A stretch of 50,143 bases of DNA from Deltaproteobacteria bacterium (GTDB lineage Bacteria; Myxococcota_A; UBA9160; SZUA-336), in contig JAJDAJ010000097.1 in NCBI GenBank assembly GCA_029261925.1, positions 1 to 50,143 on the forward strand, given 5' to 3'. The position numbers and the translations under genes were made by a program. The notes under the pieces were generated by a model. It was not told the DNA's origin. It made no database searches and saw only the letters and a program-made list of their open reading frames with translations. Positions 15,367 through 24,278 of this stretch are shown here, piece after piece; position 1 is the first letter of the stretch; each line of letters opens with the position of its first letter.

Positions 15367-16290
15367 ATGCCTGGTCCGATCCCTTACAGCGGAAATCCCC
15401 TCGACCGCGCCAGCCAGCGGCGCCTGGATCCGGAGTGGGTCGAGGGACGTCTCAGGGATCCCGACACGCGCTTCCTCCCGTTCTGGCGCCTCCAGGTGCT
15501 GGTGAAGGAGGGCGAGTCCGCGGCGCTCGGCTGGGCCCGCGCCGACGTGGCCGAGCACGCGGATCCCGGCACCGGCCCGGTGCTGCTGGGCGAGCGCGAC
15601 GGTGTCACGCACTTCGCCGTCGACGTCTCGCCGCTGGCCGACCCGGTCGACACGCTCGGGCTGGGCGGGGCCGCGCGCTTCACCGACCCGCACGCCGTGG
15701 TCGCGGGTCTCGCGGAGGGCGACGCGGGCATCGTCGCGCAGGGGCGCGGGCTGCTGACCTGGCACGCCCGTCACCGCTACTGCGGCAGCTGCGGACAGGG
15801 CACGAACGTGGGCCAGGCCGGCTACGTGCGCGTCTGCGGCGAGTGCGACGCCGAGCACTTCCCGCGCACCGATCCGGTCGTGATCATGCTCGCGATCCAC
15901 GGCGACCGCTGTCTGCTCGGACGCCAGCCCATGTTCCCGGCGGGCATGTGGTCGGCACTCGCCGGCTTCCTGGAGCCGGGCGAGACGATCGAGGAGGCGG
16001 TCGCGCGCGAGATCGCCGAGGAGGCCGGGATCCGCGTCGGCGCGGTCGGCTACCAGGCCTCGCAGCCCTGGCCGTTCCCGGCGTCGCTGATGATCGGCTG
16101 CCTGGCCGCGGCCGAGAACGAGGACATCACGGTGGACCGCACCGAGCTCGACGACGCGCGCTGGTTCGAGCGCGACGAGGTGGCGCGTGCGCTCGAGGGT
16201 ACGCACGACGGGATGTTCGTGCCGCCGGCGATGGCGATCGCACACCATCTGATGCGCGCCTGGGTCGACGGGGCCGAGCCCCCGCGCTGA
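15367..16290 (+). CDS. nudC: NAD+ diphosphatase / NADH pyrophosphatase NudC (Nudix hydrolase)
   Basis: 307 residues. A beta-rich N-terminal domain is followed by a zinc ribbon with C139, C142, C157 and C160, then the Nudix box GFLEPGETIEEAVAREIAEE (from residue 200) and the family signature SQPWPFPASLM just after it. This signature separates NudC from other Nudix enzymes. The enzyme splits NAD(H) into NMN(H) and AMP and, in E. coli, removes NAD caps from RNA 5' ends. No Shine-Dalgarno sequence is evident, and the predicted promoter puts the transcription start at the ATG. The gene converges on the MscS-type channel with a 2-nt gap. Confidence 0.95.
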   Translation: MPGPIPYSGNPLDRASQRRLDPEWVEGRLRDPDTRFLPFWRLQVLVKEGESAALGWARADVAEHADPGTGPVLLGERDGVTHFAVDVSPLADPVDTLGLGGAARFTDPHAVVAGLAEGDAGIVAQGRGLLTWHARHRYCGSCGQGTNVGQAGYVRVCGECDAEHFPRTDPVVIMLAIHGDRCLLGRQPMFPAGMWSALAGFLEPGETIEEAVAREIAEEAGIRVGAVGYQASQPWPFPASLMIGCLAAAENEDITVDRTELDDARWFERDEVARALEGTHDGMFVPPAMAIAHHLMRAWVDGAEPPR

Positions 16291-16292
16291 CG

Positions 16293-17576
16293 TCAGCGCG
16301 CGCTCGCCTCGCCCATCGCGGCCCCGAGCGCCTCGCCCATCTCGCGCCCGGCCTCCCGCACGTCGCGTCCGCCGGGGTCCTGGGCCACGCGCAGGCCGAA
16401 CTCGGGCGCGGCGGCGAGCACGTGATCGAAGATGTCGGCCTGGATGTCCTCGTAGTGCGCCCAGACCTGGTCGCGGCTGAAGACGTAGATCTCCAGCGGC
16501 AGGCCCTCGCGGGTGGGCGCGAGCTGGCGCACCAGGAACGTCATCTCCTTGTGGATCATCGGGTGCGCCTGCAGGTAGGCGCGCAGGTAGGCGCGGAACG
16601 TGCCGACGTTGGTCATGCGGCGGCCGTTGACGGGCTCGTCCGCGTCGACCGCGTGCTCCCGGTTCCATTGCTCGATCTCCTGGCGACGCCGGGCCACGTA
16701 GTCCGAGAGCAGCGCCATGCGCCCGAAGCGCTCGAGCATCTCGTCGTCGCAGAAGCGCACCGAGTCGACGTCGATCAGCACCGAGCGCTTGATCCGGCGG
16801 CCACCGGACTCGGTCATGCCGCGCCAGTTCCGGAACGAGCTGCTGACCAGCGCCTGTACCGGGATCGAGGTGATCGTCTTGTCCCAGTTCTGCACGCGCA
16901 CGGTGTGCAGCGAGATGTCGATCACGTCGCCGTCGGCGCCGTGCGAGGGCATCTCGATCCAGTCGCCCTTGCGCACCAGATCGTTGATCGCGATCTGGAT
17001 GCCCGCGACGAAGCCCAGGATCGAGTCGCGAAAGACCAGCAGCAGCACGGCGCTCATCGCGCCCAGGCCGGTCAGCAGTCCCCAGGGCTCCTTCTGGAGC
17101 AGGATCGAGACCGCGAAGATTCCCGCCACGATCCAGGCCAGGATCGTCGCGACCTGCGCGTAGCCCAGGATCGGCTTCTCCTGGGCCAGGGCGGTGCGAT
17201 CGTACAGGTCGACGCCGGCGTCGAGCAGGCTGCTCGCGGTGCGTACGGCGACCAGCACCATCCAGAGCTGCGTCAGGCGCTGGATCCAGATCTCCGCGGT
17301 CTCGCCGAACGCGTTGGCGGACACGTAGACGACCACGGCCGGAGCGATCTGCGCGGCGCGGGCCAGCACGCGGTGCTGGACCAGGGCGTCGTCCCAGCCG
17401 GCGGCGCTGCGCGAGATCATGAAGTGCACCGCGCGCAGCAGCAGCCGTCTCACGATCAGGTCGGCCAGCCAGGCGAGCAGCACGATGGCGGCAGCGGCGG
17501 TGAGGTGGCCGGCCAGGCGCGCGGCATCGCCCTCGAGGCCCAGCTCTCCGGTCAGCCCGACCAGCGCCTCGATCAC
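16293..17576 (-). CDS. MscS family mechanosensitive channel, YbdG type
   Basis: 427 residues. An N-terminal membrane domain with about five helices is followed by the pore helix region (GLGAMSAVLLLVFRDSILGFVAG) and the beta domain with IQIAINDLVRKGDWIEMP, HTVRVQNWDKTITSIPVQALV and SFRNWRGM. A longer C-terminal segment (AYLQAHPMIHKEMTFLVRQLAPTREGLPLEIYVFS) is typical of the YbdG miniconductance subfamily, which is also close in length (E. coli 415). It acts in the inner membrane and helps cells survive osmotic downshift. The ATG overlaps the rmuC stop (ATGA), so it is translationally coupled as the third gene of an MBL-rmuC-mscS operon. Confidence 0.92.
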   Translation of the reverse strand: MIEALVGLTGELGLEGDAARLAGHLTAAAAIVLLAWLADLIVRRLLLRAVHFMISRSAAGWDDALVQHRVLARAAQIAPAVVVYVSANAFGETAEIWIQRLTQLWMVLVAVRTASSLLDAGVDLYDRTALAQEKPILGYAQVATILAWIVAGIFAVSILLQKEPWGLLTGLGAMSAVLLLVFRDSILGFVAGIQIAINDLVRKGDWIEMPSHGADGDVIDISLHTVRVQNWDKTITSIPVQALVSSSFRNWRGMTESGGRRIKRSVLIDVDSVRFCDDEMLERFGRMALLSDYVARRRQEIEQWNREHAVDADEPVNGRRMTNVGTFRAYLRAYLQAHPMIHKEMTFLVRQLAPTREGLPLEIYVFSRDQVWAHYEDIQADIFDHVLAAAPEFGLRVAQDPGGRDVREAGREMGEALGAAMGEASAR

Positions 17577-18982
17577 GTCGCGCCGTCCGCGTCCGCGGGG
17601 CCGCTGCCGGGCTCGCCCTCGTCGTCGGCGTCGGGCAGCAGGCGCTGGGGCGCGACGTCGATCGTGCGCGACTCCGAGATGTCGTCCGAGGCCGCCCCGA
17701 GCTCGCGGAAGCGCCGCGCCGTCACGAGCACGCGCCGCTCGTAGGAGCCGGTGGCCTTGTTGTACGCCTTCACCGAGCCCTCGAGCGCGCGCCCCAGCGC
17801 GTCGAAGTGGCCCTTCATCGTGCCGAGCCGGTCGTGGAGCTCGCGGCCCAGGGCGCTGATGCGCTGCGCGTTCTCGGCGAGCTGCTCCTCGCGCCAGCCC
17901 GAGGCGACCGCGCGAAGCAGCGCGATCAGGGTGGTGGGGCTGGCGAGGATCACCTTCTCGCGCACCCCGTGCTCGATCAGCGAGGGATCGGCGTCGAGTG
18001 CGGCACCGTAGAAGGCCTCGCCGGGCAGGAACATCACGACGAACTCCGGGGCGCGGCTGAACTGCGACCAGTACGACTTGGCACCGAGGCCGCGCAGGTG
18101 GTCGCGGACGTGGCGCGCGTGCGCCCCGAGGTGCAGCTGCCTCTTCTCGTCGTCGGGCGCGTTCATCGCCTCCAGGTACGCGTGCAGGGGAGTCTTGGCG
18201 TCGACCACGACCTGCTTGCCGCCCGGCAGGCGAACGACCAGGTCGGGCCGCTGGCTGCGCTCGCCGTCGCTCGTGGTGGCCTGCGACTCGAAGTCGCAGT
18301 AGTCGACCATCCCGGCCATCTCGACCACGCGGCGCAGCTGCAGCTCACCCCACTGGCCGCGCACGTTGGGCTGGCGCAGCGCGCGCACCAGGCTGGCGGT
18401 CTCCGTCTGCAGGTTCTGCTGCGTCTGGGCGAGCGAGCGCACCTGCTCGGTGATCGCGGTGTACGCCCCGTGGCGCTGCTTCTCGATCTCGCGGATCTGT
18501 CCGTCGACCTTGTCGAGCGCCTGCGACACCGGCTGCAGGGCGCGCTCGATGGCCCGCTGACGCTCGACCAGGGACTGGTCCGCCTGCTTGCTCTGCGCCT
18601 CGAAGGTGGTCTTGGCGGCCTCGAGGAAGCGCCGCTGGCTGCGCTCGAGCGCCTCGGCCGAGAGCGCCTCGAAGGCCTCGCGCATCTGCTGCTCGGCCGC
18701 CTGGATCAGCTCCAGCTTCTCGTCGGAGCTGCGGCGCTGGTCGGCCAGCTGCTGCTCGAGCACCGCGGCGCGGCGGTCGAGGTCGATGCGCGCGCGCTCG
18801 GTTGCCTGCCCGCGCTCCTCGGCGGCCTGCGCGCGCAGTGCCTGCTCGTCGGCGCTGTCGGCCAGCTCGCGCGCTGCTCGCCCCAGGCTCCGGGCGCGCA
18901 GCAGCAGGACCAGCAGCGCGACGCTCAGGACCGCGGCGAGCGCGCCGAGCGCCAGGGCCAGGTCCAGCGGCGCCCAGGTCAC
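17573..18982 (-). CDS. rmuC: DNA recombination protein RmuC
   Basis: 469 residues. One N-terminal membrane helix (residues 5-28) is followed by a long coiled coil rich in Ala, Glu, Gln and Arg (about residues 35-190), then the conserved RmuC domain with NVRGQWGELQLRRVVEMAGM, DLVVRLPGGKQVVVDAKTPL and LILASPTTLIALLR-like core (VILASPTTLIALLRAVASGW). The domain resembles the PD-(D/E)XK nuclease fold; RmuC limits rearrangements at inverted repeats in E. coli. The C-terminal 40 residues are acidic and disordered. The GTG start overlaps the stop of the MBL gene by 4 nt. A role guarding the many palindromes of this genome is an attractive but untested idea. Confidence 0.93.
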   Translation of the reverse strand: MTWAPLDLALALGALAAVLSVALLVLLLRARSLGRAARELADSADEQALRAQAAEERGQATERARIDLDRRAAVLEQQLADQRRSSDEKLELIQAAEQQMREAFEALSAEALERSQRRFLEAAKTTFEAQSKQADQSLVERQRAIERALQPVSQALDKVDGQIREIEKQRHGAYTAITEQVRSLAQTQQNLQTETASLVRALRQPNVRGQWGELQLRRVVEMAGMVDYCDFESQATTSDGERSQRPDLVVRLPGGKQVVVDAKTPLHAYLEAMNAPDDEKRQLHLGAHARHVRDHLRGLGAKSYWSQFSRAPEFVVMFLPGEAFYGAALDADPSLIEHGVREKVILASPTTLIALLRAVASGWREEQLAENAQRISALGRELHDRLGTMKGHFDALGRALEGSVKAYNKATGSYERRVLVTARRFRELGAASDDISESRTIDVAPQRLLPDADDEGEPGSGPADADGAT

Positions 18983-19890
18983 GGAGCGGCGGCCCCCGTC
19001 GCGGTCCACACCGTGCGCTGGAAGGCCTCGGGGCCGACGAAGCCCGCGCCCCAGGTCGCGTCGAGGTCGGCGGTGGGGTCGCCGGCGACCCAGGTCTCGA
19101 GATCGGTGCCCGCAGCCCGCGCCGCCCGGGCGCGGCGCAGCACCTCTGCCACGGCGTCGCGGTAGCGCTGCAGGTCGGCGCGGGTCGACAGCGGCCCGTG
19201 CCCGGGAATGATTCGCGTCTGCTCGTCGGCGAGCGCCAGGCCGCGATCGATCGCGGCCAGCATGCCCTCGACCGAGCCGCCGCTGTCGAGGTCGATGAAG
19301 GGGTAGCGCCCGGCGAAGAACACGTCGCCCAGGTGCAACACGTTGGCGCGCTCGAAGCGGACGATGGCGTCGCCGTCGGTGTGCGCGTGCGGCACATGCT
19401 CGACGCGGATCACCTCGCCGTTGAAGTGGAACGTGACGCCGTCCGCGAAGCTGATCACCGGTCGCGCGATGGCGGGGGCGGCGGGCACCGGTCGCCCGCG
19501 CAGGGTCTGGTCGCTGGAGAGCCGCTCGCGCACGGCGTCGTGGGCGACGATGACCGCGCCCGCGCGCCCGAGCAGCTCGTTGCCGCCGCTGTGATCTCCG
19601 TGCCAGTGCGTGTTGAGCACGAAGCGCACGGCGCCCGGCCGGATGCGTTCGAGCGCGGCGCGGATCCTGGGGATCAGCGGCGCGAACTGGTCGTCGATGA
19701 TCAGCACGCCCTCGTCGCCCGCGCTGACCCCGATGTTCCCGCCCTGGCCCTCGAGCATCCACACGCCCGGCTGCACCTCGGTGGGGCGGATCTCGACGGA
19801 CGCGAGATCCTGCGCGGCCGCGAGCGGCACCGCGGTGAGCAGCCACGCGGCCGCGAGTGTCGTGACCCGGCGATCGACACGCATGTTCAT
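18979..19890 (-). CDS. Exported MBL-fold metallo-hydrolase
   Basis: 303 residues with a Sec signal peptide (basic start, hydrophobic core, cleavage near AAAQ at 24-27). The zinc motif THWHGDHSGG places H95, H97, D99 and H100; further ligands appear in PHAHTDGD, HLGDVFF and IPGHGP. The pattern is that of SoxH-like or class B metallo-beta-lactamase-related periplasmic hydrolases; it lacks evidence for real beta-lactamase activity. The first ATG of the MNM start is preceded by AAGGGG at a good distance. It is the first gene of the operon with rmuC and the mechanosensitive channel, a grouping without an obvious common pathway. Confidence 0.88.
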   Translation of the reverse strand: MNMRVDRRVTTLAAAWLLTAVPLAAAQDLASVEIRPTEVQPGVWMLEGQGGNIGVSAGDEGVLIIDDQFAPLIPRIRAALERIRPGAVRFVLNTHWHGDHSGGNELLGRAGAVIVAHDAVRERLSSDQTLRGRPVPAAPAIARPVISFADGVTFHFNGEVIRVEHVPHAHTDGDAIVRFERANVLHLGDVFFAGRYPFIDLDSGGSVEGMLAAIDRGLALADEQTRIIPGHGPLSTRADLQRYRDAVAEVLRRARAARAAGTDLETWVAGDPTADLDATWGAGFVGPEAFQRTVWTATGAAAP

Positions 19891-19952
19891 CTCCCACCCC
19901 TTGCAGACCCCGCCGGGAGGATGGCACGGGTGGCGCGTTCGCGGTAGTCGCA

Positions 19953-19981
19953 TTGACCGGGCCGCGGGCCCCGGCCATCCT
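19953..19981 (+). promoter_or_regulatory. Putative greB promoter, leaderless geometry
   Basis: TTGACC (19953-19958), 17 nt, CATCCT (19976-19981), then 6 nt to the GTG at 19988. Five of six bases match at -35 and three of six at -10. No Shine-Dalgarno sequence lies before the GTG. Confidence 0.45.
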
Positions 19982-19987
19982 GAGCGT

Positions 19988-20494
19988 GTGTCGCGGCGGA
20001 GCTGCATCACGCCCGAGGGCTTCCGGAAGCTCCAGCAGGAGCTCGAGCGGCTCTGGAAGCTGGAGCGACCGCTCGTCACGCGGGAGGTCGCCGATGCCGC
20101 GGCGCTCGGCGATCGCTCCGAGAACGCCGAGTACATCTACGGCAAGCGGCGGCTGCGGGAGATCGACGCGCGCGTGCGCCACCTGCGCCGGCGGCTGGAG
20201 GAGCTCACGGTGATCCGGCCGGGGGAGGTCGAGGACCGCGAGCGCGTCTTCTTCGGCGCCTGGGTCACGCTCGAGACGGACTCCGGTGAGGAGGTGCGTT
20301 ACCGCCTGGTCGGTCCCGACGAGACCGACGTGGACCGCGGCTGGATCAGCGTGGAGTCTCCGGTGGGCCGTCAGCTGATGGGCCGCCGCGCCGGCGACGA
20401 GGTCGAGGTGAGGCGGCCCGCCGGCGTGACGAGCTTCGAGATCCTCGAGATCGCCTACGCCGGCGGCGCGGAGCCCGGGGCGGCGGGGGGCTGA
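19988..20494 (+). CDS. greB: Transcription elongation factor GreB
   Basis: 168 residues. The N-terminal antiparallel coiled coil has ITPEGFRKLQQELERLWKLE and the acidic tip region DRSENAEYIYGKRRLREID, where the paired acidic residues that reach the RNA polymerase active site are found (GDRSENAEY). The C-terminal FKBP-like domain (WVTLETDSGEEVRYRLVGPDE, then SPVGRQLMGRRAGDEVEV) completes the Gre fold. The sequence (YIYGKRRLREID) and length favour GreB over GreA. It rescues backtracked polymerase by stimulating transcript cleavage. GTG was chosen because it gives the normal short N-terminus. Upstream is the predicted leaderless promoter. Confidence 0.93.
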   Translation: MSRRSCITPEGFRKLQQELERLWKLERPLVTREVADAAALGDRSENAEYIYGKRRLREIDARVRHLRRRLEELTVIRPGEVEDRERVFFGAWVTLETDSGEEVRYRLVGPDETDVDRGWISVESPVGRQLMGRRAGDEVEVRRPAGVTSFEILEIAYAGGAEPGAAGG

Positions 20495-20516
20495 GGGCGC
20501 CGCTGCGGCGACCTGC

Positions 20517-20545
20517 TTGCCGCCGTGACGCCCACGGGGCAGCAT
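20517..20545 (+). promoter_or_regulatory. Putative promoter of the small exported-protein gene and possibly the lpt operon
   Basis: TTGCCG (20517-20522), 17 nt, CAGCAT (20540-20545). The same -10 hexamer is predicted before the SDR at 45066. The leader to the ATG at 20621 would be about 70 nt. Confidence 0.4.
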
Positions 20546-20620
20546 GCTCATCCGGGCGGCGCTGCTGGCCGATGGAGTCCGGAGCCGGACGAGGCCCGTC
20601 CCCGCACAGGAGATCGACCC

Positions 20621-20884
20621 ATGAAGCGCACCGTCGCACTGCTCGTGCTGCTCGCCCTGGCCACGCCGGCCGCCGCCGAGGAGCGCTACGACCCGCAGCG
20701 CGCCGGACACCCGCTGCGGATCGTCGCCTACGCGCTGCATCCCGTGGGCTACCTGCTCGACCGCCTGGTGCTGTATCCCGCCTGGGTGATCGGCAGCTGG
20801 CGCCCGATCGGCGCGCTCGTCGGCCGCGAGGCCGTCGAGCCGGAGCTGCTGCCGGTCTCGCGGGGCGATCTGCCGCGGCGCTGA
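20621..20884 (+). CDS. Small exported protein of unknown function
   Basis: 87 residues with a Sec signal peptide (MKRTVALLVLLALATPAAAEE). The mature part has the pattern HPLRIVAYALHPVGYLLDRLVLYPAWVIGS, an amphipathic or membrane-associated segment, and a short charged C-terminus. I have no name for the family, although the sequence looks conserved rather than random. The start is supported by AGGAGA about 7 nt upstream. It sits 46 nt before lptC and points the same way, so a role at the cell envelope near LPS export is possible. It is too short to be an enzyme. Confidence 0.7.
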   Translation: MKRTVALLVLLALATPAAAEERYDPQRAGHPLRIVAYALHPVGYLLDRLVLYPAWVIGSWRPIGALVGREAVEPELLPVSRGDLPRR

Positions 20885-20912
20885 GCCCGGCGTTCGCGGG
20901 CCCAGGGGGCCT

Positions 20913-20926
20913 GGGCTATATAGCCC
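20913..20926 (+). promoter_or_regulatory. AT-centred palindrome just before lptC, possible -10 region
   Basis: GGGCTATATAGCCC is a perfect 14-bp palindrome ending 4 nt before the lptC ATG. TATATA (20917-20922) or TATAGC (20919-20924) could be a -10 that yields a leaderless mRNA. No good -35 was found, so it may equally be a protein-binding dyad. Confidence 0.35.
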
Positions 20927-20930
20927 GGGT

Positions 20931-21491
20931 ATGCATCTTGCTTACGCCAGGGGCTGGCCGCGGGCCGCTCGCCGGGCCGGGGCGCTGCCGCTCCTGCTGG
21001 CGACCCTGGCAGCACCGGGCTGCAGCGAGCTGCCCGAGGCGGTAGCCCTGGTGGCACCCGACCTGCCCCCGGCCGTCCTGGAGGGCGTGATGCTCGAGGG
21101 CTTTGCCGGCTCCCGGCCCGAGCTGCGCCTGGACGCCACCCGCGCGCGCATCGACCCGCTGACGCGCGTGGCCCGCCTCGAGCAGGTGCGCATCGACATG
21201 GCGGGCGCGGCCGGCCGCGGGACCCTGCGCGTCACGGCGCCGCGGGGCGAGGTCGATCTCGACACCGAGGCGTTCCGGCTGCTGGGCGGGGTGGTCGGCG
21301 AGATGGGACCGGGCGAGCGCTTCACCACCGATGCCGTGCGCTCCAGCCCGGAGGGGCTGCTGATCTCCGACGGCCCGGTCCGCCTGCGCCGCCCCAACCT
21401 GGACCTGACGGCCGCACGGATGCGCCTCGACCCGGACGAGCGCAGCGTGCGCCTGAGTGGCGGCGTCCGTGCGCGCATGAGGCCGCGCTAG
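20931..21491 (+). CDS. lptC: LPS export protein LptC (periplasmic bitopic)
   Basis: 186 residues. A basic N-terminus and one hydrophobic segment (about 18-30) are followed by a possible lipobox Cys at 31 and then a beta-rich domain of the LptC/OstA jellyroll type ([48 protein letters not shown]). It would bridge the LptBFG transporter to LptA in the periplasm. Identification relies on the weak LptC pattern plus position directly before lptA and lptB. If the Cys is lipidated, the protein differs from E. coli LptC, which keeps its membrane helix. There is no Shine-Dalgarno sequence. Confidence 0.75.
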   Translation: MHLAYARGWPRAARRAGALPLLLATLAAPGCSELPEAVALVAPDLPPAVLEGVMLEGFAGSRPELRLDATRARIDPLTRVARLEQVRIDMAGAAGRGTLRVTAPRGEVDLDTEAFRLLGGVVGEMGPGERFTTDAVRSSPEGLLISDGPVRLRRPNLDLTAARMRLDPDERSVRLSGGVRARMRPR

Positions 21492-21493
21492 CG

Positions 21494-22063
21494 ATGAGCG
21501 CCCACCCGCTGCGCGCCGCGGTCCTGGTCGCCGGCCTGATCCTGCTGCCGGGCTCCGCACGCACCGAGGAGGCCGCCAGCGGCACGGATCCGGCGCGGGC
21601 CAGCGCGGCCGCCGAGCGCCTGGGGCTGGCGGTGGACGCCAGCGCGCCCATGACCATCGAGGCCGACGAGCTCGAGGCCAGCCAGGCCGACGACGGGCGC
21701 GATCGCGTCGTCTTCGAGAAGCGGGTGAAGGTGGCGCAGGGCGGCATGGTCCTGCACTGCGACTGGCTCGAGGCGATCTACCCGCCGCGCGTCGAGGGCG
21801 AGTCGGGGGGCCAGCCCCAGCGCATCACGGCGCGCGGGCAGGTCCGCATCGAGCAGGGCGGCAACGTCGCGCGCTGCAGCGAGGCGGTGTTCAACAACCA
21901 GGCCTGCTCGGCGGAGTGCACGGCCAGCGAGGGCCGCGCCACGCTGAGCCGGGGCGAGGACCTGATCTCGGCCGACCGGATCTTCTTCGACCTCTGCGAC
22001 GGCGTGCTCAAGGCGCGCGGCAAGGTCCTGATCGAGACGCGGCCGGTGGACACGAGCGAGTGA
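21494..22063 (+). CDS. lptA: LPS transport periplasmic protein LptA (OstA-like)
   Basis: 189 residues with a signal peptide (about 1-22). The mature chain shows the OstA/LptA beta-jellyroll rhythm: [42 protein letters not shown], then [23 protein letters not shown] and [24 protein letters not shown]. LptA forms the periplasmic bridge that carries LPS to the outer membrane. It has four or more Cys residues (for example in CSAEC), unusual for LptA and possibly disulfide-bonded. It begins 2 nt after lptC and its stop overlaps the lptB GTG start by 4 nt. Confidence 0.9.
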   Translation: MSAHPLRAAVLVAGLILLPGSARTEEAASGTDPARASAAAERLGLAVDASAPMTIEADELEASQADDGRDRVVFEKRVKVAQGGMVLHCDWLEAIYPPRVEGESGGQPQRITARGQVRIEQGGNVARCSEAVFNNQACSAECTASEGRATLSRGEDLISADRIFFDLCDGVLKARGKVLIETRPVDTSE

Positions 22064-22785
22064 ACGAGACCCTGCACGCGACGGACCTGTGCAAGTCATT
22101 CTCCGGCAAGGAGGCGGTACGCGACGTGCGCATCGCCGTGGGACCGGGGGAGATCGTTGGGCTTCTGGGCCCCAACGGGGCCGGCAAGACCACCACCTTC
22201 AACATGATCGTGGGACGCATCCGGCCCACCACCGGCCGCATCTTCCTGGGTGAGGAAGAGATCACCGATCTGCCGATGTACCAGAGAGCACGGCTCGGCA
22301 TCACCTATCTGCCGCAGGAGCCGTCGATCTTCCGGAAGCTGACCGTGGAGGAGAACGTCCTGGCGATTCTCGAGAGCCAGCCGCTATCGCGACGCGAGCG
22401 ACAGGAGCGCCTGCGCGAGCTGCTCGGCGAGCTGGGCCTGACGGAGAAGGCCCGCCAGAAGGCCTCGACGCTCTCGGGTGGCGAGCGGCGCCGCGTGGAG
22501 ATCACGCGGGCGCTGGTGCTCCAGCCGCGCTTCATCCTGCTCGATGAGCCCTTCGCGAACATCGATCCGATAGCGGTCAAGGATCTGCAGCAGCTCGTCG
22601 ATCGGCTGCGTCAGCGGGAGATCGGCATCGTCATCACCGACCACAGCGTGCGCGAGACGCTCGCGATCTGCGATCGCGCCTACATCATCAAGGACGGGCG
22701 GATCATCCGCGAGGGCACCCCCGCGGAGATCACGGCCGACCCGACGGTCCGCGAGATCTATCTCGGGGAAGACTTCCGGATGTAG
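22060..22785 (+). CDS. lptB: LPS export ABC transporter ATP-binding protein LptB
   Basis: 241 residues, a single ABC ATPase. Walker A is GPNGAGKTT (37-45), the Q-loop is in [13 protein letters not shown], the signature LSGGE starts at 138, Walker B ends at D162-E163 in [12 protein letters not shown], and the switch His is in ITDHSVRE. The [15 protein letters not shown] and [12 protein letters not shown] segments are characteristic of LptB. It powers LPS extraction from the inner membrane together with LptF and LptG, which are not in this window. GTG start overlapping lptA (GTGA); rpoN starts 4 nt after its stop. Confidence 0.97.
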   Translation: MNETLHATDLCKSFSGKEAVRDVRIAVGPGEIVGLLGPNGAGKTTTFNMIVGRIRPTTGRIFLGEEEITDLPMYQRARLGITYLPQEPSIFRKLTVEENVLAILESQPLSRRERQERLRELLGELGLTEKARQKASTLSGGERRRVEITRALVLQPRFILLDEPFANIDPIAVKDLQQLVDRLRQREIGIVITDHSVRETLAICDRAYIIKDGRIIREGTPAEITADPTVREIYLGEDFRM

Positions 22786-22789
22786 GCGG

Positions 22790-24247
22790 ATGGCGCTGGA
22801 TCTTCGACAGACCGTCAAGCTCAGCCAGCAGCTGGTCATGACGCCCCAGCTGCAGCAGGCGATCAAGCTGCTGCAGCTCTCGCGCATGGAGCTGGTCAAC
22901 ACGATCCAGCAGGAGCTCCAGGAGAACCCCGTCCTCGAGGAGACGCTCGACGACGAGGGCGAGGGCGACCCCGAGGCGGAGGGCGCCAGCGACGACGTCG
23001 AGGCCGCGGCACCCGAGCCGGCCACCGAGGAGCCCGCTGCCGAGGAGCCGGAGCCCACGGCCGAGGAGATGATCAGCGACGTCGAGTGGGAGAACTACAT
23101 CGAGTCAGCGCCGCAGACGAGCCTGTCGCGCGACCACGACGACCGCCCGCCCATCGACGCGAACCTGACCGAGTCCACCTCCCTGAGCGATCACCTGCTC
23201 TGGCAGCTCGGCTTCGCCGACATGACCGATACCGAGCGCGAGTTCGCGATGCTCGTCATCGGCAACCTGAACGACGACGGCTACCTCGAGGACGAGCTCG
23301 AGTCGATGGCCATCGAGGCCGGCGTGGATCTGGATTTCGCCGCGGACGTCCTGCGGCGGCTGCAGCTCTTCGACCCGATCGGCGTCGCGGCGCGCAGCCT
23401 CTCGGAGTGTCTGCTGGTGCAGATGCACGCGGCCGAGGTCGACAGCGCGCTGGCGCTCTGCATCGCCGAGAAGCACCTCGACCTGCTGCAGCGCAAGGAC
23501 TACCGGGGGATCGGGCGCGCGGAGAACGTCGAGATCGAGGATGTCTCGGCCGCCGCGCGGGTGATCGGCAGCTTCGAGCCGCGTCCCGGCCGCGCGTTCT
23601 GCGGCGACGATCCGGTGTACATCACGCCGGACATCTTCGTGCACAAGCTCGGCGACGAGTACCACGTGGTCCTGAACGAGGACGGCATGCCGCGGCTGCG
23701 CGTGAGCGCGGCCTACCGCGGGGTCCTGGGCAACAAGGATCCCGACTCGAAGGACACGCGCGAGTACGTGCGCGAGAAGCTGCGCTCGGCGGTCTGGCTG
23801 ATCAAGTCGATCCACCAGCGCCAGCGGACGATCGTGAAGGTCATGAACTCGATCCTGCGCTTCCAGCGCGAGTTCTTCGACCGCGGTTCCGAGGCGCTGC
23901 GGCCGCTGAACCTGCGGGACGTGGCCGACGACATCGGCATGCACGAGTCCACGGTCAGCCGCGTGACGACTGCGAAGTACGTGCAGACGCCGCACGGCGT
24001 GTTCGAGCTGAAGTTCTTCTTCAACTCGAGCATCCGCACCGCCGATGGCGACTCGATCGCCTCGGAGAGCGTCAAGGAGAAGATCCAGAGGATCATCCGC
24101 GCCGAGGATCCGGTCCGGCCGCTCTCGGACCAGAAGATCGCCGAGGCGCTGCGCCGCCAGAAGATCGACATTGCGCGGCGAACTGTGACGAAGTATCGCG
24201 AGGCGCTGGGTATCCTGTCTTCGACAAGGCGTCGGCAGATTGGTTAA
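22790..24247 (+). CDS. rpoN: RNA polymerase sigma-54 factor RpoN
   Basis: 485 residues. The glutamine/leucine-rich activator region I is at 1-50 (QLVMTPQLQQAIKLLQLSRMEL), an acidic linker rich in Glu and Ala spans about 51-110, the core-binding and central domains follow, and the DNA-binding part has the helix-turn-helix around DDIGMHESTVSRVTTAKYVQTPHG and the RpoN box ARRTVTKYRE (462-471). All functional parts appear intact. It directs transcription from -24/-12 promoters that need enhancer-binding ATPases. Position between lptB and ptsN is the usual one in Proteobacteria, but the hpf gene normally between rpoN and ptsN is missing. Confidence 0.97.
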   Translation: MALDLRQTVKLSQQLVMTPQLQQAIKLLQLSRMELVNTIQQELQENPVLEETLDDEGEGDPEAEGASDDVEAAAPEPATEEPAAEEPEPTAEEMISDVEWENYIESAPQTSLSRDHDDRPPIDANLTESTSLSDHLLWQLGFADMTDTEREFAMLVIGNLNDDGYLEDELESMAIEAGVDLDFAADVLRRLQLFDPIGVAARSLSECLLVQMHAAEVDSALALCIAEKHLDLLQRKDYRGIGRAENVEIEDVSAAARVIGSFEPRPGRAFCGDDPVYITPDIFVHKLGDEYHVVLNEDGMPRLRVSAAYRGVLGNKDPDSKDTREYVREKLRSAVWLIKSIHQRQRTIVKVMNSILRFQREFFDRGSEALRPLNLRDVADDIGMHESTVSRVTTAKYVQTPHGVFELKFFFNSSIRTADGDSIASESVKEKIQRIIRAEDPVRPLSDQKIAEALRRQKIDIARRTVTKYREALGILSSTRRRQIG

Positions 24248-24278
24248 CCTCGCGCGCCTCGAAGGCGGCTCTCGATCG

